From assembly GCA_947561395.2 (NCBI GenBank), contig OX387187.1, forward strand, positions 21,867,829 through 21,931,828: a stretch of 64,000 nt of DNA, written 5' to 3'. A program made the position numbers and the translations under genes. The notes beneath the pieces are model-generated. The model saw nothing but the letters and a program-made list of their open reading frames with translations, searched no databases and had not been told where the DNA came from. This document shows positions 46,703-57,725 of the stretch, piece by piece. Each line of letters starts with the position of its first letter. The stretch's first letter is position 1. Source of the stretch: Buxus sempervirens. Taxonomy: Eukaryota > Streptophyta > Magnoliopsida > Buxales > Buxaceae.

Positions 46703-46862
46703 TATCCTGCATATCAGACTGGATACATTGATTGTTCTTTGTATCCGGCATAACATGCCGGATACACATGGTCCCCTTTGTATCCGGCATACTTAACCGG
46801 ATATGAATAGAACCTTTTATATCCGATCTGAGTTGCCGGATACATTAAAAGATGTTATAAAT
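46703..46862 (+). promoter_or_regulatory. Promoter of antisense gene B2: four phased TATCCGG dyads plus TATA box
   Basis: Dyads start at 46703, 46742, 46781 and 46820, exactly 39 bp apart, each 7-9-7. The first and last have one or two arm mismatches. TTATAAAT follows at 46855-46862, 12 bp after the last dyad; the ATG is at 46973. Confidence 0.8.
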
Positions 46863-46972
46863 GCAACCAGCCTCGGGATTTGCATATTTTTTACGAGTTT
46901 TTGAGTTTAGAAACCCCCTTTTTCACCTTTTTCTTCCTCCCCTTGAGTTCTAGCTTGCTCCCATCATATCTA

Positions 46973-48651
46973 ATGGAATCCGGATCATCTTCTGCCTTGC
47001 CATTGTCTGTCCACACAGCCTCCCCTGCAAAACAGCCTTTTGGATCAAAACCACCTAATCTTACTAGGTATAATCCCATGGACTCCTTTTATAATAGGTG
47101 GGTTAATTCTATGACCCTGGATGAGGAGAGGAGATGGGATTCCAACCATCTAGGCCACATTCTACTTATTCCAAAGGTTCCCTTCAAGTGGGAGATTATA
47201 GAGGCCATGATTGGTCATTGGGTTCCCGATCTCAACTTGTTCCGTTTTGGGAACCATGAGATGACCCTGACCATTGAGGAGGTGGAAACCATCCTGGGCT
47301 TGAGGTTTGATGAGAAGGTAGTGAACCCGCCTCTTAGGCCCAGCTACAAGAAGGAGGCTTCTACATTTCTGGGCATAGGGAAGAAGGACTTAGGGGATTC
47401 TGACACCCTTTTGACCTTGTCTAAGTCCTTTTTGACTGAGAAGCTTTTGAGGGGGGAAAATAAGGAAGCCTGGTTCAACGCCTTGACCCTGATAGTGGTC
47501 AACCAGCTACTTTTCCCACGAGATGATGATGAGGTAGACTTGGCTCTAATCTCAGTGATATGCCAAGTTAGGGAGCGGGAGAGGTTGGCCCCTATGATTT
47601 TGGCAGAGATGTATCAGGCACTGACTGACTGCTACAATAGGAAGTCGAAACGCTTCTTAGCATGTTCCCCGCTCCTGCAGGTAATTTTTTTTTTCTTTTT
47701 GCCTTTTTTCTGCTTTTTTTTCTTTTACAATGCTAATATATCTCTCTTTCTTTGCAGCTTTGGCTACTTGATCACTTGACTCAGATTGAGGAGATCAGTC
47801 GACACTTCTTCCCCAGCTTGAAGGTTCTTATCTTGATGAGCAACCGGGGGTGTCCCGACATTCCAGGAGGTCAACAGGGCTGGTTTACTTTCTTGGGTTC
47901 ACTCCAGGATGATCAGGTGAGGTGGCCTGGTACCTACCAGCCCAATGCAGAGACCGTGATCAGCTTCCGAGACCGTAATTTCCTGATTCTGGCTGGCCTA
48001 AGACATGCAGTGCTTTATCTTCCTTCGCGGGTCCTTCGTCAGTTCAGAGCGACCCAGGGGATTATAATCCCAGGTGGGTATGAGGATCATCTTGGGCCCC
48101 TCTCTCCAGCTACCATGAAGCTGAATGCCTGGTTGATGAGGGAGTGGTCATATGTTCGCTTCATGCGTAGCCCCGTCTTCTCAGAAGCCCATGTGAAGGA
48201 CTATCTCTTCTGGATCAGGGAGCAGATACAGAGTCAGGCTCCCGTACCCAAAGATCCTCCTGCAATCTTGGCTCCTACTTATGAGGATATTTTAGAGTAT
48301 GAGATAGCTTCCCACAAGCGACTTTAGCAGATATGGGTACGAGAGGCCCAGGAGCTTAGGATACGGGGCCTTGACATGGAAAGGCAACTTGCAGAGTAGG
48401 TATCTCGCCGTCTGGCTATGGAGAAGCAACTTGAGGAGCATAGGCAGGCTCGCCGTCTTGAATTCCGGGCATTGAGACAGAAGCACCAGGATGCTTTAGC
48501 CGACCTTAGGAGCATGCGGATTTGGCAGACTCTTTCAGATGAGGTCATTTCCTTCTTGAGTGATCCCGCTGCAGAGGGGGCTTCTGAAGTTATTGCAGCT
48601 CAGGCAGCTCGGATTCGGGAGCTTGAGGAGCGGCTAGGAGACAGAGATTAG
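46973..48651 (+). pseudogene. Antisense accessory gene B2: DUF7745/PMD-like protein, two exons
   Basis: Exons 46973-47680 and 47758-48651 (236 and 298 codons), same intron position as A2. The ATG is chosen because MESGSSSA aligns with the N-terminus of A2; the frame stays open further upstream but is not conserved there. Conserved blocks are KPPNLTRYN, LGHILLIPKVPFKWEIIEAM, FRFGNHEMTLTIEEVETIL, GWFTFLGSLQDDQVRWPGTY and a C-terminal coiled coil ending LEERLGDRD. TAG stops are at 48325-48327 (CAG in A2) and 48397-48399. It lies head-to-tail behind B1 and convergent with pol. Function unknown; conservation of protein and intron in two elements suggests past selection. Confidence 0.76.
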
Positions 48652-49570
48652 CCTTATTTCCTGCACACATTTTTTTTCTTTTTTCCTACCTTTGTACAAA
48701 ATCAAACTCCAATAGTGGAAAGACAAAGGATTTAATTCAAAATAAAATTTTTATATTATTGGCCTCAAAATGCTCAGATGCTTGTAAAAACAAAGGTTTT
48801 ATGAAAAGTATTTGATTTATCATCACTGGCCAAAGTATAGTTTTTCCTTTTTATGTTTTTTTTTATTTTTTGAAATTTGGTCCATGCACTTAATCACCTA
48901 TATTTAAAGGAATTAGGACCAGGTTAAATAATGAAAAGGGTAGTCCAAAAAATAATGAGGGATCAGAACCGTCCATCTTAGGACCTTTAGAGTCATCCCC
49001 AAATGCCAAAACTGACCCCATTCTGCTCATGTCGATTCTGCTTCAAGCTTAGATCTCTATGATCAACTCAACCTTTGATTTTTTTTTCTTGCCAATATTG
49101 CCCCTAGCGCCAGTTACGGTTTTCACTAGGGCCGGCTTCTGCATTCCGTCATCACTAATCTTACTCTAACATTTTACTGAATAAACTAAGATCACCGAGG
49201 GCTTAAAAATAGGACGAAATAAAAGCTAGGCTCGGTTTATGAAAGAAAGGGTATTAAAGGCCCAAAAATTTTCAAGGGTGGAAATAGGTCAACCGGATTT
49301 ACAGTCATGATGAATTTAACCCTTTTTCCCTAAATTGCCTTCTTTGCATCTTTTTTCACACTTGGCTTTCATTTGCCATTTTTCATTGCTTTTCCTTTCT
49401 TTTTTTCTTTTTTCCTCAACTTTGCCCCAATTGATTTTGCCCCAATTTGACAGTAAATCCGGTTTGGGTTTATCAAAGAAACGAACCAGCTCAATTTGGC
49501 TAGACTAGGGATTCAAATTTTGAAGGAAATAAAGAAAAATGGCCTCGGATCATTTCCTAGAAATATTCAC
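48652..49570. other. Spacer between convergent B2 and pol of element B
   Basis: No coding frame. It is related to 29402-30455 of A, including the block at 49090-49240 with the CCCTAGCG/CACTAGGG imperfect stem (49101-49130) and ACTAAGATCACCGAGGGCTT. Unlike A, I find no dyads in it. Confidence 0.6.
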
Positions 49571-51297
49571 TCAAGGAAAATACCTTTTTACTGCATCGGA
49601 GTTAATTGGCTCAGGAAAATCTGTCCCATCCATTTCCGTTAAAATGAGTGCACCCCTCGACAGGACCTTCTTGACGACATACGGCCCTTCCCAATTCGGT
49701 TTGAACTTACCACGAGGATCTTCCAAAAATGGTAGAATTTTCTTTAAAACTAAGTTTCCTTCTTGAAAAGTTCTGGGCCTCACTTTCTTATTGTAGGCCC
49801 GGGCCATTCTCTTCTGGTACAACTGGCCATGACAAAGCACTTTCAACCGCTTTTCTTCTATCAGGTTGAGTTGATCATGTCTTGACTATACCCATTCGGT
49901 TTCTTCCAGTTCTGCTTCCATGAGCACTCTGAGTGATGGGATTTCTACTTCCACTGGCAAGACTGCTTCCATTCCATAGACTAGGGAATACGGGGTTGCC
50001 CCTGTTGAAGTTCGGATCGAGGTTCTGTAGGCATGTAAAGCAAGCGGTAGCATTTCATGCCAATCCTTGTAACTCACTACCATCTTCTGAATGATTTTCT
50101 TTATATTTTTATTTGCTGCTTCACTGTCCCATTCATCTTTGGCCTGTACGGAGCTGACTTGTGGCGGGTGATCTAAAACTGCTCACACATCTTCTTCATG
50201 TCCTTGTTCTTAATATTTGAAGCGTTGTCTAATACTATGGCACTTGGTAGTCCATAGCGACAAATGATATTGTGCTTCAAAAACTTAATAACATGGTTGC
50301 TTGTGATGTTTGCATATGATGCTGCTTCTACTCATTTAGTGAAGTAATCAATCGCCACCAGGATGAATCTGTGCCCGTTTGATGCCTTAGGGGAGATCAT
50401 GCCAAAGACGTCTATGCCCCACATAGAGAAGGGTCATGGTGATGTCATGTTGTGCAACTCACCTGGGGGTGCATGCTTGTTATCCGCATATATCTGATAT
50501 TGGTGGCACCTCCTGACATGTACACAGCAATCATATTCCATGGTCGACCAGTAATAGCCCAACCTCAAGATCTTCTTTGCCAGCATGTGCCCGCTCATAT
50601 GGGGCCCGCAAATTCCTCCATGTACAGTCTCAATCAGTCTTTCCGATTCAGTCTTGGCTACACATCTAAGCAGAATATCGTTATGTGACCTCTTGTACAA
50701 ATGTCCACCACTTAGCAGAAACTGACCCGCCAACCTCTGTATTGTCCTCTTCTCAGTAGCAGTGGCATTTTCTGGCAGACTCCGATTGTTCAAGAAATTT
50801 TTGATATCTTGAAACCATGGCGTTTCTTTTTCTGGTGCTCCCTCTAGAACGAGACAGTAAATCGGTTCATCTCTGACTTCAATTTCCAGTGGTCTGATGT
50901 CTACTCCTTCTGGTATGCTGACCATTGAAGCTAATGTTGCTAGAGCATCCGCGAATTGATTCTTGGCCCTTGGCATATAGTTGAAGGAAATTCGAGTGAA
51001 ATTTGTGCTCATTTCTTCCAAATACTGGTGATAGGGGATCAATTTGTGATCCTTGGTTTTCCACTCACCAGTTGTTTGGAAGATGATAAGACCCGAATCC
51101 CCGTATACGTCAAGTTCCTCCATTTCATAATCCATGGCAGCTTGCAACCCAATTATGCATGTTTTGTATTCTGCGATATTATTGGTGCACTGGAATCTCA
51201 GCTTTATTGCAATCGGGATGTGTGAACCATCTGGTTTAACCAAGACTGGCCCTATTCCATTTCCATTCATGTTAGCGGCCCCATCAAAGAACATCTA
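49571..51297 (-). pseudogene. Archaeal-type RNase H and integrase of element B
   Basis: From 51297 down: MFFDGAANMNGNGIG, NNIAEYKTCIIGL and DVYGDSGLIIFQ (second RNase H), the LATLASMVSIPEGVDI joint (intact here), the integrase zinc region (HGGICGPHMSGHMLAKKIL, CCVHVRRCHQYQ) and the core with DYFTKWVEA-like sequence. It ends in KRYFP, stop at 49571. The second cysteine of the last zinc pair is Y (CHQYQ where A has CHLCQ). The core has a TAG near 50173 and a 1-nt deletion near 50122, so it is inactive. Confidence 0.88.
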
Positions 51298-53156
51298 CCA
51301 AGAACTTTCACTTTCCTCTTCTTCAGTGTACAGAATTGCCTCATCTGGAAAGTTGGTCTTCAAGGGTTGGTATTCTGGCAGAGGATGTGCAGCCAGGTGA
51401 TCAGCAATGGCTTGCCCCTTGATCGCCTTCTGAGTGATGTACGTGAGGTCAAACTCGGATAGTAGTAACTGCCACTTTGCCGTTCTGTCAGTCAGTGCCG
51501 GTTTCTCAAATAAATACTTCAGCGGGTCCATCCGGGATATCAATAGTGTGGAGTGACAAAGGAAGTAATGCCTTAGCCTCTGAGTGGCCCACACTAGAGC
51601 ACAGCAAGTCTTCTCCAATGGTGAGTACTTGGTTTCATATTCCGTGAATTTTTTACTCAGATAGTAAATTGCCCTTTCTTTTCTACCAGTCTCATCATGC
51701 TGCCCTAAGACACATCCCATCGACGTTTCCAACACTGACAAGTACAGGATCAGTGGTCTTCCTGGGGTTGGTGGCACTAGTACAGGTGGGTTTAGCAAAT
51801 ATTCCTTGATCGTATCGAAGGCCTACTAGCAATCCTCATTCCAGACCGTCGGGTTATCCTTCCTCAGAAGCTTGAAAATTGGTTCACAGATAGCAGTGAG
51901 CTGCGCTATGAACCGGCTTATGTACTGAATCCTCCCAAGAAAACCACGAACCTCCTTCTCGGTTCTGGGTGCTGGCATTTCAATTATGGCCTTGGCTTTA
52001 GCCGGGTCAATTTCAATTCCTCTTCGGCTTACTATAAACCCCAGTAACTTCCCTGATGTAGCCCAAAAACGCACTTAGCTGGGTTAAGCCGTAGACTGTA
52101 CTTCCTGAGCCGATCAAACACTTTCTTCAGATTGATCAAGTGGTCCTCCTCTTTGCATGATTTGGCAATCATATCATCCACATAGACCTCCATCTCCTTG
52201 TGGATCATGTCATGTAATAGTGCTGTCATGGCCCGCTGATATGTTGCCCCGGCATTCTTAAGCCCAAATGGCATAACTGTATAGTGGAAGGTGCCCCAAA
52301 GAGTGATGAATGCTGTTTTTTCTTGATCCTCCTTAGCCATCTTGATCTGATTGTATCCAGAGAAACCATCCATGAACGAAAATAGGCTATGTGCCGTAGT
52401 ATTATCCACCAAGATGTCTATGTGTGGAAGCGAAAAATCATCCTTTGAGCTTGCCTTATTCAGGTCTCTGTAGTCCACGCACATTCTGACTTTCCCGTCC
52501 TTCTTTGGTACTGGCACTATGTTTGCGAGCCACTCTGGGTACGTAGAGACCGCCAGAAATCCTGCTTGGAATTGTTTGACCACTTCGTCCTTGACCTTCA
52601 AGGTCCATTCAGGTTTTAATCTTCTCAGCTTCTGCTTAATCGGCTTAACCCCTGGCAAAATTGGTAACTTATGCACCACCATGTCCGTGTCCAACCTCGG
52701 CATGTCCCGATACGACCAAGCAAACACATCCTTGTAATCTGCCAAGAACCGTGACATTTCATTTTGTTGCACATTAGACAAGCATGACCCGATTTTCACA
52801 ATTTTTGGGTCCTCTTTGGTCCCAAGATTTATGGATATGGTCTCCTCAATATTAGGTTGGACCCCCTTTTCATGACGTTCCAATATGTATTCAATTTCTT
52901 TTGGAACGTCTTCTTCTTCGACTTCGGTCTCTTCTTCGATCCCCATGAGATCAAAGTCGAGCTCAAGGTCGAAGTCATATTCAACCTGGTCTAATTCGGT
53001 CTTATTATACTGTTCATAAGTGGTTTGGACCTTTTTGAAAAAATTAAATTTCCTAGAAAAAATAGAAAAATCTTTTTGGATTTTTTGTGGGCCCTCTAAA
53101 CATAATCCCCCTGAAGACGAAGGCCCATTAAAACCTTCAGGGAAATGGCAATCCAC
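51298..53156 (-). pseudogene. Reverse transcriptase and RNase H of element B
   Basis: From 53156: an acidic linker with a repeated DFDLELDFDLMG, NLGTKEDPKIVKIG, KQKLRRLKPEWTLKVKDEV, RMCVDYRDLNKAS, FMDGFSGYNQI, the catalytic YVDDMIAKS (about 52185), then LGFIVSRRGIEID and RNase H (YYLSKKFTEYETKYSPLEKT). Frameshifts lie at about 53156 (A-run one base shorter than in element A) and about 52065 (one base missing after CVFG). A TAG at about 51826 replaces the CAG of element A. Confidence 0.9.
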
Positions 53157-54640
53157 TATTGGAGTTTTTTTTTGGAAGCCGCGTTAGCTTGTCGAACAAA
53201 AGCTACTTCAAAAGTAAGGGGAGTTTCCTCCCAATTGTTCATTACAAAATTCTTGGGAGCAGGGGAAATAGGGAAATCCTGCTCCTCCAGCCCAGAATCC
53301 GATGCCATCATCACCGGGTGGGTACTGCCCTTTTCTGCTACGGGGCCCAGTCCAGATATGACCTCATCTGGGATTTTCACTGCGGCCCAATCAATGAATG
53401 GTAGCTCGTTGTCACTACCAGTTTTTTTGCCTTCAGTCATGGCAAAGAAAGCCCCAACATCCTCAGAGAAGTCTGTCCGCTGCTCTGGTTGTGGCTCGGG
53501 CCCGTTGGCTGCTCCCAGTATTGGAGATGGGTTGTATGGTTGCAAGGCCGAAACAAAAGGCTTTTGAAATGGGTTGATGTTTCGGTAAGGAGGTTTGGAC
53601 TGGTCCATAGGAGGAGATATTTGGATTGTATAGGAGGGTTTAGGGAAACTTTCCCTTAAATGAGGGAGTTTTCCTTTACTTCTTTTCTCTCCTTCTTCAT
53701 GCTTCATCCTTCTCCAACATCTGGGCTTGAAGCCCAACCCTACTTTAGGGATCAGTTTCTTAGCCGTGATTGGCTCCACCATTCCCTGCAAATTGACTCC
53801 CAGGCCTTTCCCTGGGTGAAAGTGGTATTTCTCCATCACTTTCTTCACCATTTTCTCAACAGTGGTCCCCTTTTCCTTCTTTTTCTCACACCCCCCAGGT
53901 ACGAAATTTACCGTCTCGAACTGAAACGAGTGGAATGCATTCTTGTCGACAGTCAAGTCTACATTTATCAAGGGTACATCAGGTGACACAATGGGAGGCA
54001 CCAAGTTTTCGACTAGGACTGTTATCACCCTTTGCCCTCTTATGTATTTTACCCTTTGGTGGAGCGTGGATGGTATTGCCTTAGCCGAATGTATCCACGG
54101 CCTCCTTAGGAGCAGATTGAAGGCTGTGGGTATATCCATCACTTCAAATGTGATATTGAAGATATTCGGCCCAATTGTGACCGGCAGTTCAATCTCCCAT
54201 AGGGAGTGGGTCTTGGAGTTATCAAAAGCCCTCACTATTCTCCCATTCTGTTTAATCTTTGACTGGTCCAGACCGAGCTTGACAAAAGTGATTAACGGGC
54301 AGACGTTTAACGCCGACCCGTTGTCAATCAAAACCCGTGCCACCATGCTGCCCTTACAAAGCACTGTGATGTGCAAAGGGTCACGTGATAGCACCCACTT
54401 GAGCTGATCTCAACCTCAGAGAAACTTATCACATTATGTGACAAAAATTGACCAACCATTTTGCCAAGTTGGTCCGGATCAATGGTTTGGGATACATGTG
54501 CACTCTGTAGCACCCTTAACAATGCATCCCTATGCTTTTCCAAATTCAGCAAAAGGCCCAGTAATGAAATCTAGGCCGGGACCTTGTTCAGCTGATCCAC
54601 AAGATTGAATTCACTCTTTTTGATTATTTTTATGAAGTCG
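53157..54640 (-). pseudogene. Protease and G-patch region of element B
   Basis: From about 54640: an inactive lead-in with a stop near 54570, then HITVLCKGSMVARVLIDNGS, the retropepsin active site with DNG in place of DSG/DTG, as in other Tat elements. Next is FNLLLRRPWIHSAKAIPSTL, then a G-patch-like FHPGKGLGVNLQGMVEP (about 53810), then a Pro-rich linker. There is a frame break near 54395, where the aligned reading changes. Confidence 0.85.
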
Positions 54641-54717
54641 GCTGCCTCATTTTCTGTACCCTGGGGGGTGTCTTCTCCTAATTTTGTTTTTCCTTTCTGT
54701 TTTCTTTTTTCTTCATT

Positions 54718-56877
54718 TTATTTTTTCTCTTTTTCTACTTCTGTCTCCTTCTCCTTCTCTTCACCCCCTACACATCTCCCTGACCTCGCCATGAGGTTCA
54801 CCTCCTCCTGGTTCTGGTTCCTAACCACTGGAACCGTAGCCGTGATTCCCTCGCTGTAATTCCATGGTACAGCGGCCTCAGAATAGGCTAGTTTGGGGAT
54901 ATTAACCACTAATGGCTGGAGTTTGGACCGGGATGTATGGGCTGGTTTAGGAATAGCGTGGGTTGGCTGAACATTTACAACCAAGGGCTGGAGCTTGGAT
55001 TTTGCGGGGACAGAAGAAGTGATGGAAGCAATGGTGGGGTCAAGGTTGATGACCAGTGGAGCCTTTGATGGCTTGGATGGTGAATAAGTGGGTGGACTAC
55101 AATTAAAGACCAATGGAGGCCTTGAAGTGTTTATTTGGGCCATAAGAGAGGAGACCCGATTCAAAGAGGAGCTAATGTCCTCAACAGCATAGTTGTTTTT
55201 CTGGGAGACCATATTGATCTCCTCTTCTTTTTTTTCTTGGAAAAAATGGACCTTGACCGTGGTCCCTACGGGAGCTATGAGCTGAGATGGGTCAAAGGCC
55301 CTCCTCGTGGTGGATATGGCAGTGATAGAGTTGGATGGGCCTGCCCCATTGTGGTAAGGCAGAGGGTTCTGCCCAATATCATTTCCCGACAGGGTAGGTG
55401 CAGCAGTATTGAAAACCAAGGCCTTCTGGTCCAACAGGTCTTGGACCGCATGCTTCAGCATTCAGCAAGTGTCAGTAGAGTGCCCCGGTGCACCCATGTG
55501 ATAGTCGCATATGATGGCTGGATCAAAATTCCTCCCCTTCGGGGCATTCGGGTTGGGCTCTTTCAGAGTCAAATATTCCCCTTTCAGCAAAGTTGGCAGC
55601 AGTTGGGAAAGAGATACAGGAAGGGGAGTCAAGACTCGGTTCCTTCTTGCTGCCATCCAGGCCTCCCTCTCCTCCTTAGTAAAGGTCCTCCTCTGATTTG
55701 CGGGCACGGAAGGAGAGAAATTGACATTGTGCAGGGTCTGATACAACTGTTGGGCTGGCTGGGCCTGCTGGGTTTGCTGGGTTTGCTGGGCTTGTTGAGG
55801 TACGGATATGTTGACATGGAGTGGCTTCTTGGCAGGAGGAGCTTGTACCAGGTTCACTTCCCCCTCTTTTCTGGCTCCGTTATTTTTGAATCCAGCCCCC
55901 TTCTTCTATGCCAAGGAAGCGAAGGAATCAGACTGCCCGGTCAGAGTAAAGTAGTCAATAAGTCTTCCTGACCTAATCCCTTCCTCGATCCGGTCTGCCA
56001 CCTGGACCAGGGCTGCAAAATTGGTGGTGATCTGCCCCACCAAGTGGTTATAGAAAGGCTGCCCCAGTGTGCCTATAAACGTTGATATCATTTCTGGTTC
56101 CAGCATGGGCGGCCTAACCTGGGAGGTGGCCTCTCTCCACCTCTTGGCATACTATCGTACAGACTCATCCTTCCCCTTACTCATCCTCATCATGTCGTAC
56201 CGGTCTGGCACGATCTCAGAGTTGAACTTGTATTGATCTAAGAAGGCGTCGGCCAAGTCCTTCCACCTCCTAATTCTGCCGTGGTCCACTGTGGCGAACC
56301 ACCTAAGAGCTGACCCGGTCAAACTCCTCTGAAAGAGTTGGATCAGTATGCCGTTGTCCCGGCCAAATTGGCATAGGGCCCCGCAGTATAGCTTCAAGTG
56401 GCTCATAGGGCAGCCTGTGCCGTCAAATTTGTCGAAATCTGGGCACTTGAATTTGGCCGGTAGGCATACATCCGGGTACATGCAGAGCTCATCAAAAGTG
56501 GTGCCTCCATAGCTGTTTCCCCCTTTTACCTCTTTCAGTTCTTCCTGGATTCTCTCTATCCTGAGTAACATTTTCCTTTCAGTTTCTTCCCTGGCTTTTT
56601 CCTTCTCCAGTTCTTTTTCGGATTCTGCTGTATTTTCCCTGATCAGAATGGGTTCAGGGACCGGTTCAAAAATGGGCTCAGGCATGGGTTGAGCCGGAGG
56701 TGGAATGTAGGCTTGAGGTGGTGGTGCTTGATGGGAGGTAGAGGCTTGGTTTTGGGCTTGGGCCTGAGCCGCCAGTAAGTCTCCCAGCATTTTGGCCAGA
56801 CCGGCCACTTGCTCTTGCAGCTGAGCAAAGTCTTGAGCGGGTACAGTGGCTTGAGCTTGGTTCTCTTCAGTGTTCAT
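54718..56877 (-). pseudogene. Gag of element B
   Basis: Starts MNTEENQAQATVPAQ at 56877. A coiled coil follows (EKELEKEKAREETERKML). The retrotransposon gag core is CPDFDKFDGTGCPMSHLKLY, ALRWFATVDHGRIRRWKDL and FLDQYKFNSEIVPDRYDMM. Further on are a Gln-rich linker (QQTQQTQQAQPAQQ) and a zinc-knuckle variant CDYHMGAPGHSTDTC. Stops at about 56152 and 55906 look like CAG to TAG, and the one at 55462 like TGG to TGA. It assembles virus-like particles in active relatives; this copy cannot make a full protein. Confidence 0.88.
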
Positions 56878-57059
56878 GGCTCTAGCTTTGGATCTGGTCA
56901 CGGGAGCAATGATTGCAAATAAGTGTACCTGGGTAAGAAAAACAAAGAAACCAGCCAGCTTCCATTTAATTTGAGACACACCCCTATAAATGTAGACAAG
57001 TGGGTTAGGTGAACACAAGTCTGATTTTATTATATATTTTTTTATTTTTTTATTTTTGC

Positions 57060-57598
57060 TTGGAATATTTTGGGGCTTCCAAGTGTCCCAAAAATTTTGA
57101 CTTTGAGTGGTTCTCGTGACCAAACAAAGGTTTTTGGAATATTCTGAGGCTTTCAAATGTCCTAAAAATTTTAACTTTGAGTGGTTCTCGTGACCAAACA
57201 AAGGTTTTTGGAATATTCTGAGGCTTCCAAATGTCCTAAAAATTTTTTTGACTTTGAGTGGTTCTCGTGACCAAACAAAGGTTTTTTTGGAATATTCTGA
57301 GGCTTCCAAATGTCCTAAAAATTTTAACTTTGAGTGGTTCTCGTGACCAAACAAAGGTTTTTTGGAATATTCTGAGGCTTCCAAATGTCCTAAAAATTTT
57401 GACTTTGAGTGGTTCTCGTGACCAAACAAAGATTTTTGGAATATTCTAAGGCTTCCAAGTGTCCTAAAAAATTTGAATTTGAGTGGTTCTCGTGACCAAA
57501 CAAAGGTTTTTTTGGAATATTCTGAGGCTTCCAAATGTCCTAAAAATTTTAACTTTGAGTGGTTCTCGTGACCAAACAAAAGTTTTTTGGAATATTCT
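57060..57598 (-). repeat. Leader tandem repeat of element B (period about 75 bp, 7 copies)
   Basis: GAGTGGTTCTCGTGACCAAA recurs at 57105, 57179, 57256, 57332, 57407, 57481 and 57557, with GGAATATTCTGAGGCTTCCA between. Units vary by 1-3 nt, mostly in T runs. It lies upstream of gag and is cut at 57598 by the copia LTR. Confidence 0.9.
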
Positions 57599-57725
57599 GT
57601 AAGTGTGAAAACTCACACTCCTTTTATGACAAATGTTTGACAAATTATGTCTTCTAATAAATCTTCAAGATGTGCAGATTAAATAATGAAAATTCAGTAA
57701 ATTTAGAAAAGAAGAAGAAGACACT

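Larger units (their letters stand above)
39565..57598 (-). mobile_element. Tat-type Ty3/gypsy element B with two antisense genes
   Basis: It has the same architecture and strand as element A: leader repeats (57598-57060), gag, protease with G-patch, RT, RNase H, archaeal-type RNase H, integrase (end 49571), antisense DUF7745 gene (46973-48651), antisense PMD gene (43603-46501) and LTR (about 41633-39565). It starts inside the gag of A, so B most simply inserted into A. The copia element at 57599 then interrupted B's leader, placing B's 5' LTR beyond the window. Protein and intron positions match A, but the non-coding dyads are of the TATCCGG type rather than AACCGC. Confidence 0.85.

Noticed and set aside
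46703-46842. Regular 39-bp spacing suggests a CRISPR array
   Set aside because: Plant nuclear context, only four units, the repeats are inverted arms rather than a repeated block with unique long spacers, and no cas genes.
56880-57579. Repeat protein with FGHENHSK units on the minus strand, fused to gag
   Set aside because: The units are the 75-bp leader repeats read through by chance (period near a multiple of three); indels move the frame between copies.
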